Shown here: in pieces, positions 1 to 11,496 of the stretch | How positions within the stretch are numbered: the stretch's first letter is position 1 | How the letters are laid out: every line of letters begins with the position of its first letter | Assembly: GCF_027596085.1 (NCBI RefSeq) | Contig: NC_072458.1 | Coordinates: forward strand, 21,820,160 to 21,884,159 | DNA length: 64,000 nucleotides | Direction: 5' to 3' | Origin: Anoplopoma fimbria | Lineage: Eukaryota > Chordata > Actinopteri > Perciformes > Anoplopomatidae | The notes under the pieces: model-generated | Databases searched by the model: none | What the model was told of the DNA's origin: nothing | What the model saw: the letters and a program-made list of their open reading frames with translations, nothing else | Program-made: the position numbers and the translations under genes

Positions 1-34
1 CCCTCTTTCTCCGAGTCTCTCCGTCTCTTTCTCT

Positions 35-64
35 CAATTCAATTCAATTCAATTCAATTCAATT
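35..64. repeat. (CAATT)6 microsatellite
   Basis: Six tandem copies of a pentanucleotide follow a pyrimidine-rich start of the window. Confidence 0.95.
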
Positions 65-1730
65 TCCGTGCGTCCCCGTTAGGACAGCGCTGTATTCAAA
101 CAGTCTGCCTCTCCGCCGCCTTGTTGTGGTTCAGCACAGGCCGTGTACGCCGTTAATGAAAACACATGTTATGCCAAGCTGCAAACATCACCATGACAAC
201 CCCGCTGGGACGAGTGGGAGACGGAACGAAAGGGGCCGGAGAGAAGAGATTCAAAGAGGAAGGGAATAGGGTGAAAATGGAAGATGGAGCTCTGGGGGAA
301 AGAGAAGGAGGGGTTTGAGAAGGAAGGTGTCCGGAGAAAGTGAAGAAATGGAGATGAACAGAACAGAAGGTTTCCATTGATACGCTGCTGATTTTCATAC
401 TATTTGGGATACTTTTGACTTTGCAATCTGCTGAGCAGTAAATATCTTATTTGTCATTTGGATTTTTTTTTGGATTCCCCAACTTCTCTTCAGTCTAAAG
501 GATACAATATATTTTTTTCTGCTTCACATACTAGAGACTAATGTCAGATTAATTTCATTAAACATCTGTTTTATATTTTTTATCATGTCTTTACATCCTT
601 TCTTAAATTGTCACCCTTTAATTTCTCGCTTGCTGCCTCCTCTCACCTCCTCCTCCTCTCACCTCCTCCTCCTCCACCCCCTCCTCCTTTTTGAAGAGGC
701 AGTGACAGCTCTAGAGCTGAGCTGTACATCTTGTCTACATCCTCCATCCTCATGAATGTATTTCAGTGTCCCCCACCTTCAGATCCCAACTCTCATGGGC
801 TCACAGGATACATCCATGCATGAGGAAACATACTCTCCACATTCATTGAGAGCTTCAGAGACCAGGGCCAGGTTCCTTCTCAAGTGTGCTCACACTTGAC
901 CAATAGAACATCCTCATATGGCACTTGGAAAATCCTTGAAAGTTTCTGGATTTTAAATAGATTTTAAATGAAAATGAATGAGAATAGCCTTGAAAGCGTG
1001 TGTTGGTTCGTCAGCATGCGTCAAAGCTCTTTGTCCGTGTGGTGAGACAGAACCTTTTGATGGAGGTGTTAACGTGACACAGCATGAGGAGAAGATCAGG
1101 ACTGAAGAATGCGACTCCTCCAAATAAGTCCTTGGATGTACAAATCAACACCTCTGGAGTCAGCGAGAGGTCCCTGAACGCGTCTGAATTCACATGTGCT
1201 CTGATAGCGAGCATAGCATGAGCGTCTGGTAGAAAATGATAATGCTTCTATTTGAAATGAAGGGGTTTGCTGAGGGAGATGAGAGCAGGGCAGTTCCTGA
1301 ACTTTGATGGACACACGGCCTCTCTTTATAAACTCATGTTGACCATTAATGCCCTCTGGAATTGGCAAGAAGAGACTGAAGAGATATGGATGCTAGTTTG
1401 TGTTTTGAAGCCTGAAGGAATCATACAGTTATATGTGGAAACAAGAAAAGAGAAGTCTGCATTGATTTATTTGTCACGTCACTTCCTTGGTTAGTAACGG
1501 CACTTTGTAAGTTATTTTAACCTAAACAACTATCTGTCCCTGAACCTTACTAAGTACTTTTGTTACCTACAACTAACTGAGTTGTTTCTTGTAAGGATGG
1601 ATGTTCATTTTGAAAAGACTGTATGCATGTAACAAGCAGAAATTAACACGTGTGGCTGGATTTTCGTAGGAAAACGCACAAAACAGGACTTTTATTTTAT
1701 ATCATTTACAAACCAAATATTTATTATAAT

Positions 1731-1846
1731 GTCTAAATAGTTATATTTGTGATGAATACTTTCACACAGAAAGTGAATATTAAGTGGCTAAAAAACTGAG
1801 TAATTTTTTTTAGCTAATTCACAATGCTGCTGGTATGAACAGTTTT
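1731..1846. repeat. Direct repeat, left copy
   Basis: Both copies read 'gttatatttgt.atga.tac', then 'tttcacacagaaagtgaata' and 'ttaagtgg', and continue to 'attcacaatgc'. The partner is 2004-2108, about 273 bp downstream, so this looks like a local duplication within or beside the MITE-like copy. Confidence 0.8.
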
Positions 1847-1852
1847 TTTTGC

Positions 1853-1900
1853 AAAATATATATTTTATATATATATAAAATATATATATATATATATATT
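1853..1900. repeat. AT-rich palindromic microsatellite
   Basis: It is an alternating TA tract interrupted by ttttatat and aaaatata, giving a self-complementary stretch. Confidence 0.85.
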
Positions 1901-2003
1901 GCATTATATATCATACACATATCATACAAACCGTTGTATGAGGAAACCGTGACCAGGGGGGCATTTTTAAAGAATATTAATTCTCATGTCTTAATATTTT
2001 AAA

Positions 2004-2108
2004 ACGGTTATATTTGTCATGAGTACTTTCACACAGAAAGTGAATATTAAGTGGTTCAAAAAATGCGTAATTCTTTTTGCAAATTCACAATGCGGCCGGT
2101 ATGTACAG
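2004..2108. repeat. Direct repeat, right copy
   Basis: This is the partner of 1731-1846, about 80-85% identical by eye, with a few substitutions and small indels. Confidence 0.8.
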
Positions 2109-2931
2109 TTTCGATGCAAAATATTTGCAGGAAAGTATTCCAGATTTTTGTATTTGTTGTTTTTGTCGCGCCCCAGATGGGAAAAAGCCTTTAGATATGT
2201 CAGTGTGACAACAACCCTGATTGAACAATTTCAACCACCATTGATTTTATAATTCGCTGCTGTGTTTGTCGTCCAGTGACAAGAAAATGACATAAGGGTA
2301 AAATGGCCTTTAACAAGACACAAATTACATTTTACTTTATAGTGTTCTTTATACTGTTCTGTAGACTTCTAATTCACCTTCTTTTGTGGGCGATGTTGAA
2401 TGCATCTTTGTAAAGGGTTGCAAACACTTCATCAGAATTTGGCAGGATCGATGAAATAAAACAAAACATCTCAAAGACAGTATTGCTAAAATATTTCAGG
2501 GTGATTCATGTGCGTTGGCTGCTCACAAGCTCATTCAGAAAAATACTCCAGAAAATTGAGAATCTTGATCTTTTTCGTCACCTATACCTGGTAATTCATT
2601 GGAGGGAACACGTGCATCATCGCCGTACAGACTCGTTGTTTCAAAACCTCCTCCCAGGTGGCTCGCTATTCAAAATCCAGAATGACAGTCTTCTTCACGA
2701 CATCTTAAAATACCCACGATGAATCTTGCAGTGATTTATGAATATGAAAAGATCCACATGTAGGCCGGTTAAATCCCACATAACAGATTCTGTGCTCCTC
2801 TAGGTGCCCTGAGTCTATGAGTCACACAGAAGTCATCAGGCGGCCTCCCTCCCTTTGGTGTCCACGGTCACAAGCCTTTCATTCAGGTTGTGTGATTCAG
2901 CCATAGGCCTTTCTCCCCTCTCACCCACTAC

Positions 2932-2934
<3 letters not shown>

Positions 2935-3023
<89 letters not shown>
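2935..3023. repeat. (TG)n microsatellite, about 44 units
   Basis: It is an uninterrupted alternating TG tract. The apparent open frames here are poly-Cys-Val artefacts. Confidence 0.99.
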
Positions 3024-3027
<4 letters not shown>

Positions 3028-3171
3028 GCAGGAGATACAAACATTGTTCTTTCACCATGTGAGAGAGCTCTGCTGGTGCATTCAGTTCCAGGGGACGGGA
3101 CTCACAGCCTCTCTGTCATGGAAAGTGAACTATGAATCATCTGAGTCAATAAGAGGTGGTGAGAGACAGAC

Positions 3172-3197
3172 AGAGAGAGAGAGAGAGAGAGAGAGAG
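3172..3197. repeat. (GA)n microsatellite
   Basis: It is a short GA tract preceded by two GACA units. Confidence 0.95.
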
Positions 3198-3762
3198 GAG
3201 GGGGGAGGTTCTGATGAAAAGTTGAGTTGAGTAGAAAAGCTGCAGAAAGCTTCTATTCATTTATTTATACATTCACTCATCCATCTATTTGTTTAACTCT
3301 CTAATGGATCAGCGTCTCACGAATGACGGGGTTTAGGGAAATGGAGAAATTAAGAAATGAAAGCTCAAATCGGCGAGATCAGACAGAGCGAAAGAGGTTG
3401 TGTGTACTCTGCCTCGTTATAACTCCCATGAACAAAATGCCAAAGAGCGTCAGGGGAAAAATGAAATTAGCATAAATATCCAATCTAACAAAGTCACACA
3501 CATCCTAAAAGAGAAGGATGCAACCTACAGAAGTTGCAGCGTATAACAAATGCGTCTGTGTGTGAGGCTGCAGACACTGAGGGCTTCTGGGAACAAACAA
3601 TGTTAATGTCTGGTTTGTGCACTAAGCTCTGACTGACACATGTGGAAAACAAGTCATTCACAAACAAGTGTGGCTTTTTGTTGTCCAACCAAGAGTCAAA
3701 CATGGACAGTGGTCGCTTTTTTTTGTTGTTGTTGTTTTTTTTTAGTGGATCAGTTTATAACA

Positions 3763-3970
3763 TAAGATAAGATAAGATAAGATAAGATAATCCTTTATTA
3801 GTCCCGCAGCAGGGACATTTGCAGGATTACAGCAGCAGAGAGGATAGTGCAAACAAGAGACATAGTAAAAAACAAGATCAAAACAAGTATTATAAATAAG
3901 TAAATAAGTAATTACACAGTTAAGAATATTAAATAAGTAAGTAAAAAAAGTAAAAAAATCCACAATAACA
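3763..3970 (-). mobile_element. 5'-truncated LINE-type 3' end, copy 1
   Basis: Read on the minus strand it ends with 'gggactaataaaggattatc' and a (TTATC)n tail. This is the usual 3' end of a 5'-truncated non-LTR retrotransposon. The plus strand starts with (ATAAG)n at 3763 and the body ends at 'tccacaataaca'. It is closely similar to 7933-8133. Family not identified. Confidence 0.7.
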
Positions 3971-4595
3971 TAAATATTATAAATACAGAAATGCAGAGAG
4001 GAGAGGTGGACTGTGGCTTCATACTTAGGTTAATGCTAACTAGCTAGCACACCTTCACATAATGATCACGTCAATGATGCCTTTTAGGGCGCTGTCCTTT
4101 TTGGAAAACCACTCAGACAACTTACTATTTCACTCAACCTAACCAAGTTGTTTTGTCGTCTAGTTTAGTTTCAATTCACATTTTTTAACCACGTGTTTAA
4201 AGCGGCGACCGTAATCCAGAAGACAATAAGTTTCCCTCCAAAAGAAGTTGCTAACGCAGTCAACCCTATAAATAAAGAAATACTTTTATTCGCCCGTCAA
4301 ACTCAAACGTATTCCATTTGAAAACATGTGAAGAGATTATTTAGCGTTTTAACACGGTTTCAATTCTTATATTTCCTAATTATTCTTAAAGTACAATTGG
4401 AACACTTTCCAATGTTTGAGATTTTCAAAAATTCAATTTTTTTGATCTTTGATATTCAATAATATGATTATAGATATGACTTTAATGTGACATCAACATT
4501 GGGAGTAAGAGGAGAGGAAGATGAAGAGAGGTGAAGAATAAATGCTGAGAAATCCTCCACTTTCTTTACACGAAGCATGAAATGGCTCTTCATCA

Positions 4596-4599
<4 letters not shown>

Positions 4600-4629
<30 letters not shown>
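4600..4629. repeat. (TC)n microsatellite
   Basis: It is a pure TC tract within a pyrimidine-rich region. Confidence 0.97.
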
Positions 4630-4635
<6 letters not shown>

Positions 4636-4834
4636 TCATCCTGTTCTCTCTAACTCACCATCTCTGTGTCTCTCTCTTTCTTACTTTCAAAGAAGTTGTC
4701 ATGGTTACTCAGAAAGCTTTCCCCGTAGCAGCCGGAGAAGGAGGCTGAATGTTTCCACTGATGGAAAATCACACACAAACCTCAGCCGGCTGTTTGTTAA
4801 GCAGATCTGTAAACCATTAGTACACACTCCGTAT

Positions 4835-4848
4835 CAGACAGACAGACA

Positions 4849-4924
<76 letters not shown>
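4835..4924. repeat. (CAGA)n-(CA)n compound microsatellite
   Basis: Four CAGA units lead into about 37 CA units. It is in the opposite orientation to most TG arrays in this gene. Confidence 0.98.
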
Positions 4925-4925
<1 letters not shown>

Positions 4926-6129
4926 CCTTTTCCAGTCTTTTTATCCGTCTTTCTCTACTGTATAACATCCAGCCTTTTGCATAAACAGATGAATTTATTC
5001 GCCCCTAAAAGTCCAGATTTGTTTCTCTGCTGCTGCATTTACGTCAGATAATTCTGTTCATATTTATCTTTTATATTTATAATATTTTTGACCTTAACCA
5101 GTTGCATTTTTCATTGCTTTTGAGACATTTAAATAATTGACCATGGTGCTGGAAATTCATTTTTTCTTTTAAAAAATGGTTTTGATGTTTGCAGCCAGAG
5201 ATTAGCCCTCTTTGCACCTCATAAATTAATTCCAAATCTTGTTGAAATGTAACCAGCAGTCCCACGTTAAACATAATTTAGCATGCAAGAAATGCACGGG
5301 GGCGGTAGATCTATTCGGTTATATTTGTGTCTGTTTATCCAGAACATTAATGAGACCTCATGAAATGATGGCCAGCCACCAGTTTTGCCAACAAACAGGC
5401 TCAGTGTTGCTGGCTCTCATTTTAAAGTAATAATTACCAGTAAAAATGAATAAATTAAAAATACCAAGCTCAGTTTGTTTTATTTTGAAATAACCAATGA
5501 AGGATACTAGATTGATTCATCTTTTTTTCCCAGAATAAATGTGTGATTTTTTTTTAGTGTTATTTGGAGTATCTGCTGTCTTGACACACACTTTTAGTTG
5601 CCAGGCTCAGACAGTTCAGAAAAAAAAGAAAAACACAACAGAGAGGAGATCTGTCCAATGGCAGAGCAGAGAGACAAAGCAACAGGCTCATCACCAAGAG
5701 AGACATTCTGCTGGAGAGAACCACTGCTCCCAGAGCGACTGACTGCAACCAGCCGGCTCAAACCACCGTCTTAGAGTCCATCAGATCATCCATTAATTAA
5801 TATTTATATATATAGTCACATTGGATGAAATGATACACATTCTCAAAGAAGTACATTGTGACAAACCCAGTTTCACCAATTATCATCCTTTTTGCCTTTT
5901 TTATTTCATAGTTTTGGTTGTTAGCTGTTAGTTGTTCCCTGCTGTACTTCTCCACATATCCAGCAACATATTTTCCTCACTAATTGAGACAAACACAGGA
6001 CTTTCACCAGGGAGACCGCTGCTCGTGTCCAGTAAGAAACCAAAAGTCCATCTTGACTTATTTAAATGTTCTCATCCAGCATTCATTGCAAAATTTCCGG
6101 AAAATTATGCGCCATAATTCAAAGATTAT

Positions 6130-6482
6130 TCCCCATTTCCACGTAATCATGAACAAGGTGAGCAGGAGACAAACATCAATCTCTTAGCCAGGAGACCACT
6201 GATCATTCTCCATGTGAAACAAGAAGTCAATGGTTTATTAGTTTTTGTCAACTTGCATACTTCAGTAACATTTGTGTTATTTTAACCCAAACAACAATCT
6301 ATTCCTAAACCTAACTAAGTGGTTTTGTTGCCTAAACCTATCTATGTTGTTGCCTGTGGAGACGGAATTTTATTTAGAAAAGATAGCATGCATGAAACCA
6401 GCGGAAATCGCTTTTTTAGGAAAATGCACAAAAAATGAGGATTGTCTTTTTCTAAGATATCATACAAATCGTTGTATGAGGA
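6130..6482 (+). repeat. Fish MITE-like dispersed repeat, copy 2
   Basis: It is alignable to copy 1 from 'cttgcatacttcagtaac' through 'cctaaacctaactaagtgg' to the terminal palindrome catacaaatcgttgtatg. Shorter relatives occur at about 4110-4210 and 6590-6720. Confidence 0.65.
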
Positions 6483-7685
6483 TACATTGAACTGTATCTT
6501 TGTTGTGTAACTTACATACTACAAGCTGCTGAGAGGAACTTTCTTTTTTGTATAGATTTTCTGTGGACAAAAACAGTCGTGTTAAATAGTTACCCCAAAT
6601 GATGTAAGTTATGTAAGAAGTGTACTAACCAACTAAATCCAACAAAGTAATTTTGTTTTCTGGACTTAAAGTTGTTTGTTTCAATTCACAAAATTAAGTT
6701 TTTACTTTCACAACAGGGTAAGTGCAGTGTGGCCCGTCTGAAGCACTAGAACGGTAGTGATAATCGCTGAAAACGTCCATTTAAATGGCTGATAACATTC
6801 AAAATGGCAGCTACGCTACGGTCATAGTTAGGGAAAGGATGTTGTTGTGAGAAACAAGCTACTGTTCAGGGATGAACATCGGAACTAATACATCGGATTT
6901 AGGTTAGGAAAAGATAATAGGTTGGACATTAATTGCAATGATATGAGCTCCTGTCTTCCTCATGAAAGTTGGACTCACTACATGCTCGTCCACCAACTTC
7001 CACAATCTGATACTTTCACATCCCTACATAAAAACTAACTTGGTCAAGTTTAGCAAAAAAAACTCATTAGAAACTTATTTGTGATACAGCAAAAGCAAAT
7101 ATGTTTCCTTAAAAACGTGATTCACCATGCAGATGGTTGTCATTTTTAGGAGACAAGGCTGCATCAAACTCAGCGAGTCAAACGACCACCTCTAGATCTC
7201 CTCACACCTTGTTCATTTTGGGTTTTGGTGACGGTATTTTCGCCAGACGTCTGTGAGCTTGAGCAGATGGAGGTCTGGGTGAACCTCAAAAGGTGGATTA
7301 ACCGGGGTGAGCTGAGTTTTAGCCTCCATTGTATCCCTGAATCGCTGCTTACAAACCCCCGGTCACTGTGTCCATTTCTGTCTCCCTCTCTCGGCTTTAA
7401 ATCCTCTCTATTGCCTTTTCTCTTCTTCTATCTCTTCATCTTCTACTGTAACTCACTTGATATCTCTTCTTTTCTTCTCCTCTCTTCTTCTCTCTCAGTC
7501 TGTAGAGTAATGAAACCACTGATTCCAACGGGGAACTCTTCTCCGCCCTCCCCTTCTGTTTGATGCACGGCTGTCACGTGTCCCAGTAATGAATTCATTG
7601 ATTAAATCAGGCTCTGTCCCAGCTCTGCTGTTGTGCAGGTATAATACAGATGGAGAACATCGTCTCCCACCGAGGCAACCTCCTG

Positions 7686-7711
<26 letters not shown>
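7686..7711. repeat. (CT)n microsatellite
   Basis: It is a pure CT tract of 13 units. Confidence 0.97.
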
Positions 7712-7718
<7 letters not shown>

Positions 7719-7932
7719 CCATATCTTCTCCTCTCTCACTCCTTCTGCTCCCTTCATTCCCAGTGCTCTACCGCTCAGTTTTCAGGGAATTTAAAGTAAT
7801 AATCTGACATTTCCACAGAAATTAATGCAAGTTTTTAATGACTATCGCGAGTGAAAAGTAGGAATCTGACCTTTTATTCAGTTTATGGAAACCTTTCTAT
7901 GTGCAAAAGGTTGTCCATCTATTTTTTGCACT

Positions 7933-8133
7933 TATAAGATAAGATAAAATAAAATAATCCTTTATTAGTCCTGCAGCGGGGAAATTTGCAGAGCAGAGAG
8001 GATAGTGCAAACAAGAGACATAGTAAAAAACAAGATCAAAACAAGTATTATAATTATATATATATATATATATAATTATACAGTAGAGAATATTAAATAA
8101 GTAAGTAAAAAAAGTAAAAAATCCACAATAACA
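7933..8133 (-). mobile_element. 5'-truncated LINE-type 3' end, copy 2
   Basis: It has the same organisation as copy 1: a GATAA-type tail, 'aatcctttattagtcc', 'aggatagtgcaaacaagaga' and 'tccacaataaca'. Internally, a (TA)n tract at about 8055-8076 replaces the ATAAG-rich part of copy 1. Confidence 0.7.
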
Positions 8134-8479
8134 AAAGAAAAACGAGTACCCATATATATTTATTTGGTCTGTCCTTGATGGTCTTCTGTTTCAATTCCTT
8201 TTGGTTTACCATGAATGTGTGTATTGCGTCTGGTAGTAATTAGCTATATAAAAAATGGTCAATTATTATAGTTTAAAGAGTAATATTTTGAGTTATTCCA
8301 ACAGTTTTTCACAAGATGAGTTTGCCAATCTGACTGTGTAATGATTTGCTTCCTTTGTAAAGCGATCACGGCTGGTACAAACCGACAAAAGGACTCAAAT
8401 GTAGGACTTAAAAACACAGAGCAGGTACAATGCAAAGTCTGAGCAGCAAGGGGTTGGGTACACTGGAAGTCAGCCCAGA

Positions 8480-9030
8480 TAAAGACAAAGGTAGCCAAAA
8501 AAAAGTTCCCTCGAGACAAGAGAAGTTTCAGCAGACCCAGATGTCTTGAGCAGTAACATTTATTGAAGCTTGATGGAGGAGAATAGTAGTATACTATTAG
8601 AGTACTGCTACCCAATTCTGAAGATGGTGTCCTTGAGCACAGTATTTAACCCTCACCGGACCAGCTAAGTTCTGCTAAATCCAGATAGAGTTAGTTCTAC
8701 ATCAGCCTGGCATGTAGACTCTATTGGATATAAGATCTAAACAAGGAAATACATCTACCTTTGCTGTGCTAGCATCAACATAGCCTCTGTACAGTCTCTC
8801 TTATCCAGCGTCTCCAACCAGACGCCAGCCTGTTGAGTCTAAACCGAATACAGAAGGTTTCTAGCTGACTTGGCCTACCAGCTGCCATAGCCAGCTCGGA
8901 CTTATCAGGCACATAGGCTGAGGCAGGCGAAGAGAGACAGACAGTTGACCTGACCTGTGAAGCCCTGTCTCAAGTTACCTTTAACCTACATGAGGGAAGT
9001 TTAACATACAATAAGGAACATTCCTTCACA
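8480..9030 (-). mobile_element. Candidate solo LTR
   Basis: Read on the minus strand it opens TGTGAAGGAATGTTCC at 9030. It later has 'gggttaaatac', and AATAAA (plus-strand 8559-8564) followed within about 50 nt by a U5-like stretch 'ctcttgtctcgagggaac'. That order (TG start, TATA-like, AATAAA, short U5) suggests an LTR of roughly 550 bp. I could not find the other end's CA with a matching target duplication, nor a primer-binding site or gag/pol, so it is tentative. Confidence 0.4.
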
Positions 9031-9398
9031 ACTCTAAGCTTGAATAAGGACGATGGTGTGTTAACATTGGAGTTAGTTGCGAGCCCAGTGTGTTTCATAC
9101 ACACTGAATGACGCCTCTGTGCATCTGTGTCAGACGCTGAGTAACACTGACCTAGCTGAGGTGTTTGACGTATCTGGAATGAGGAAGTGTGTCGTTTAGG
9201 TCGGAGTGAAGGTTGAGTTCAAGGATGAAGAGGAACGGTGCCATCATGTGTGTTATGCAGCTGTTGGATTGCACCCGTATCCTAACCCGGCTAACGTTTA
9301 GGTGCCATGCAGCTCACTCTCTTCCTGTCAGCGTCCGTCTTTTTGTTTCCCTATTCCCTCGCTGTCTCTTGCTCTTTTTCTTCCTCTCTTTCTGGCAG

Positions 9399-9422
9399 TC
9401 TCTCTCTCTCTCTCTCTCTCTC
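9399..9422. repeat. (TC)n microsatellite
   Basis: It is a pure TC tract of 12 units inside a longer pyrimidine-rich stretch (9330-9520). Confidence 0.97.
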
Positions 9423-11025
9423 CTCCACCTTATCTCTTTTGCTCTTTTGCTCACTGCGTCTCCTCCCCACTTCCTCTCTGCTGTCACCTCTGGTTTTCTC
9501 TGCTGCTTTGCACTGCATGCTGTACCCCCTCTGCCTGAGAAACAAAATCAAGAGAATTTGTGATGGTAGGACGGAGAGAAGGAAGAAGAGGGCGGAGAGA
9601 AGGCAGAATAAAGGATGGAGGGAGGCGAGTAGGGGGAAAAGGGAGGATGTACTCAGAAGCTGCAGAAGGGATGGAGACACATCTGACCTTTTTCTTTTTT
9701 TCCAGAAGTAAAACTAGATGAAAGAGGAATTCCTCAGGGACCCCCCAGATGTAGGTTAGATCTCCGCTGTTACAAAACTTTTGCCATGGAGGCCGAACAC
9801 TTTCCAGTCAGGGAATAAATACTATATGACTACAGAGGAATAGATGCAAGCACCTTTTTTTTTCTTTGTCAAAGCGCCTGCAGAGATTGCACGGTGTGTG
9901 AGAACTACATCTGAAGCTGGCGTGTCAAATGTGTTGCTATTCCAGCAACTGCAGCCCAACATGATAACATGCATTGATAGTCCCCTTTACTACTCTGATA
10001 TAACGGCTGCTGTGGTGTTTATCGTTGCTCTGCTCACCTATCACGACACCTGATGGATGTCGGGTTGAAGGAGGCTGCTGAAAAAGCACCTCAGTACGTT
10101 TATATGGTGGGGGTAGAATGGTATTAAAATGAAATCAGGCTCAACTACCCCGTTGATGCTCTACTTGTTTGTGTTTCCAAATCCGCAATTCCAGCATCCA
10201 TTCAGCCTCTGACTCTCTGCTGGATGATGCTGTTTGTAATGACAAACAGCAGTAAGCTATTCACGTCTAGCTTCGTGCTTCATGCTTTTTTTGCTGAATC
10301 TTATGCACATCAACGATGCAGTGAAAAATCTGTCTTTCACTTCATTAGCATACCACGAGGAAACTGGAGTTGCTCGCAACCAATTAGTGAACTGACCGTT
10401 TTTTTTTTTGCCCTTTAGGGAATGAAGCCAAAGTGAATCAACTATGCAGTAAAAGATTGTGACTTTTCAGTCAGCTGCACCTATAGGAGCTGAATAGCAT
10501 TTACTTAACAATAGCAGGGATAAGCTCAAACTCTCATTATGAGGAAGCAGAATATTATAGCGGGGATATGCATAGAATATCCTGATTTCTAGCTTCTCTA
10601 AGCTGCTTTCTAATGCTGTTTTATTTCTATTATTTTTTACTCCCGCTGCATTTCATACATAACCCAAAGTCAACGTATGACTGGAGGGACGTGTTGCACT
10701 TTGACCCAAGAAATCCCATCGTGGCCCACTAAGGATTATGGGCCCCACTCATAATGGTAAATACAGCAGATTGTTTATGCACACTGACAGCAGTGTGACG
10801 GTAAAATCTGGTCGCAGTAATTTAATTTATAAGCGCCTCAGGACCAGGTCGGATCATCTAACAGCATCTGAAAACATTCCTGAAGCGGGTTTTCGAGGGG
10901 GCGACATCCGCCAGCGTTTGTCCTCTTTGTCCTTAGTCCCGTTCGAATGTCTCACTGAAGACACGCAAAGGACAACGAGATACTGCAGAGAGACCAGCAG
11001 GCTGTTAGGATGCAGTACTGAGCCA

Positions 11026-11496
11026 TTAAAGGGCCAGCGTGTATGATTTAGGGGGATTTTTAAGCAGAAATTGAAAATTGTATTTATAATGTTTTTATTA
11101 GTGTATAATCACCTGATACTTAGAGTCTTTGTGTTTTTCGTTAGCTTAGAATGAGCCCTTCATATCTGCACAGGTAACGGATCCTCCTCATAGAGTCTGC
11201 CATGTTTCTACAGTAGCCCAGAGCGGACAAACCAAACACTGGCTCCGATGAGGACATTTCCTGTTTTACTTTACCTGAAGGCCACAGTAGTTCTCAGATA
11301 GGCTTGCAAAACTGTGGCAACAAGAGGCGCAGCATGCCATCTGACTTCCGTTTCTCCTGAAGTAGTGTTATTATGGTCTGGATGGCCTTGTTACTGAAGT
11401 CTTGGAAAAGAAGGAGTGAGCAGAGCCATATTAAGCTGATTGTTAACTGTAGCCACACTGCTAGATGCCACCAAATCCTACATACTGTCTCTTTAA
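11026..11496. mobile_element. Nonautonomous element with 29-bp terminal inverted repeats and TTAA ends
   Basis: The left end 11026-11054 (TTAAAGGGCCAGCGTGTA…) and the reverse complement of 11468-11496 (TTAAAGAGACAGTATGTA…) match at 22 of 29 positions. The 471-bp interior has no open frame of note. TTAA lies at the outer edge of both ends, which would fit a piggyBac-type target site. Without an empty site, the TTAA could instead be part of the inverted repeat of another superfamily. Confidence 0.7.

Larger units (their letters stand above)
1455..1943 (+). repeat. Fish MITE-like dispersed repeat, copy 1
   Basis: It starts near atttatttgtcacgtcac, runs through the diagnostic 'ttattttaacctaaac' and 'ctaagtacttttgtt' words, and ends at the small palindrome catacaaaccgttgtatg. 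The copy at 6130-6482 shares start, middle and end. Similar words are common in percomorph genomes, from general recall. It has no coding capacity and the family name is not known to me. Confidence 0.65.

Noticed and set aside
4577..4984. Secreted-looking small protein (hydrophobic start)
   Set aside because: The apparent signal peptide is a (TC)n-encoded Ser-Leu run, and the rest runs into (CA)n.
9351..9711. Overlapping open frames on both strands
   Set aside because: They arise from pyrimidine-rich low-complexity sequence including (TC)12, with no conserved motif.
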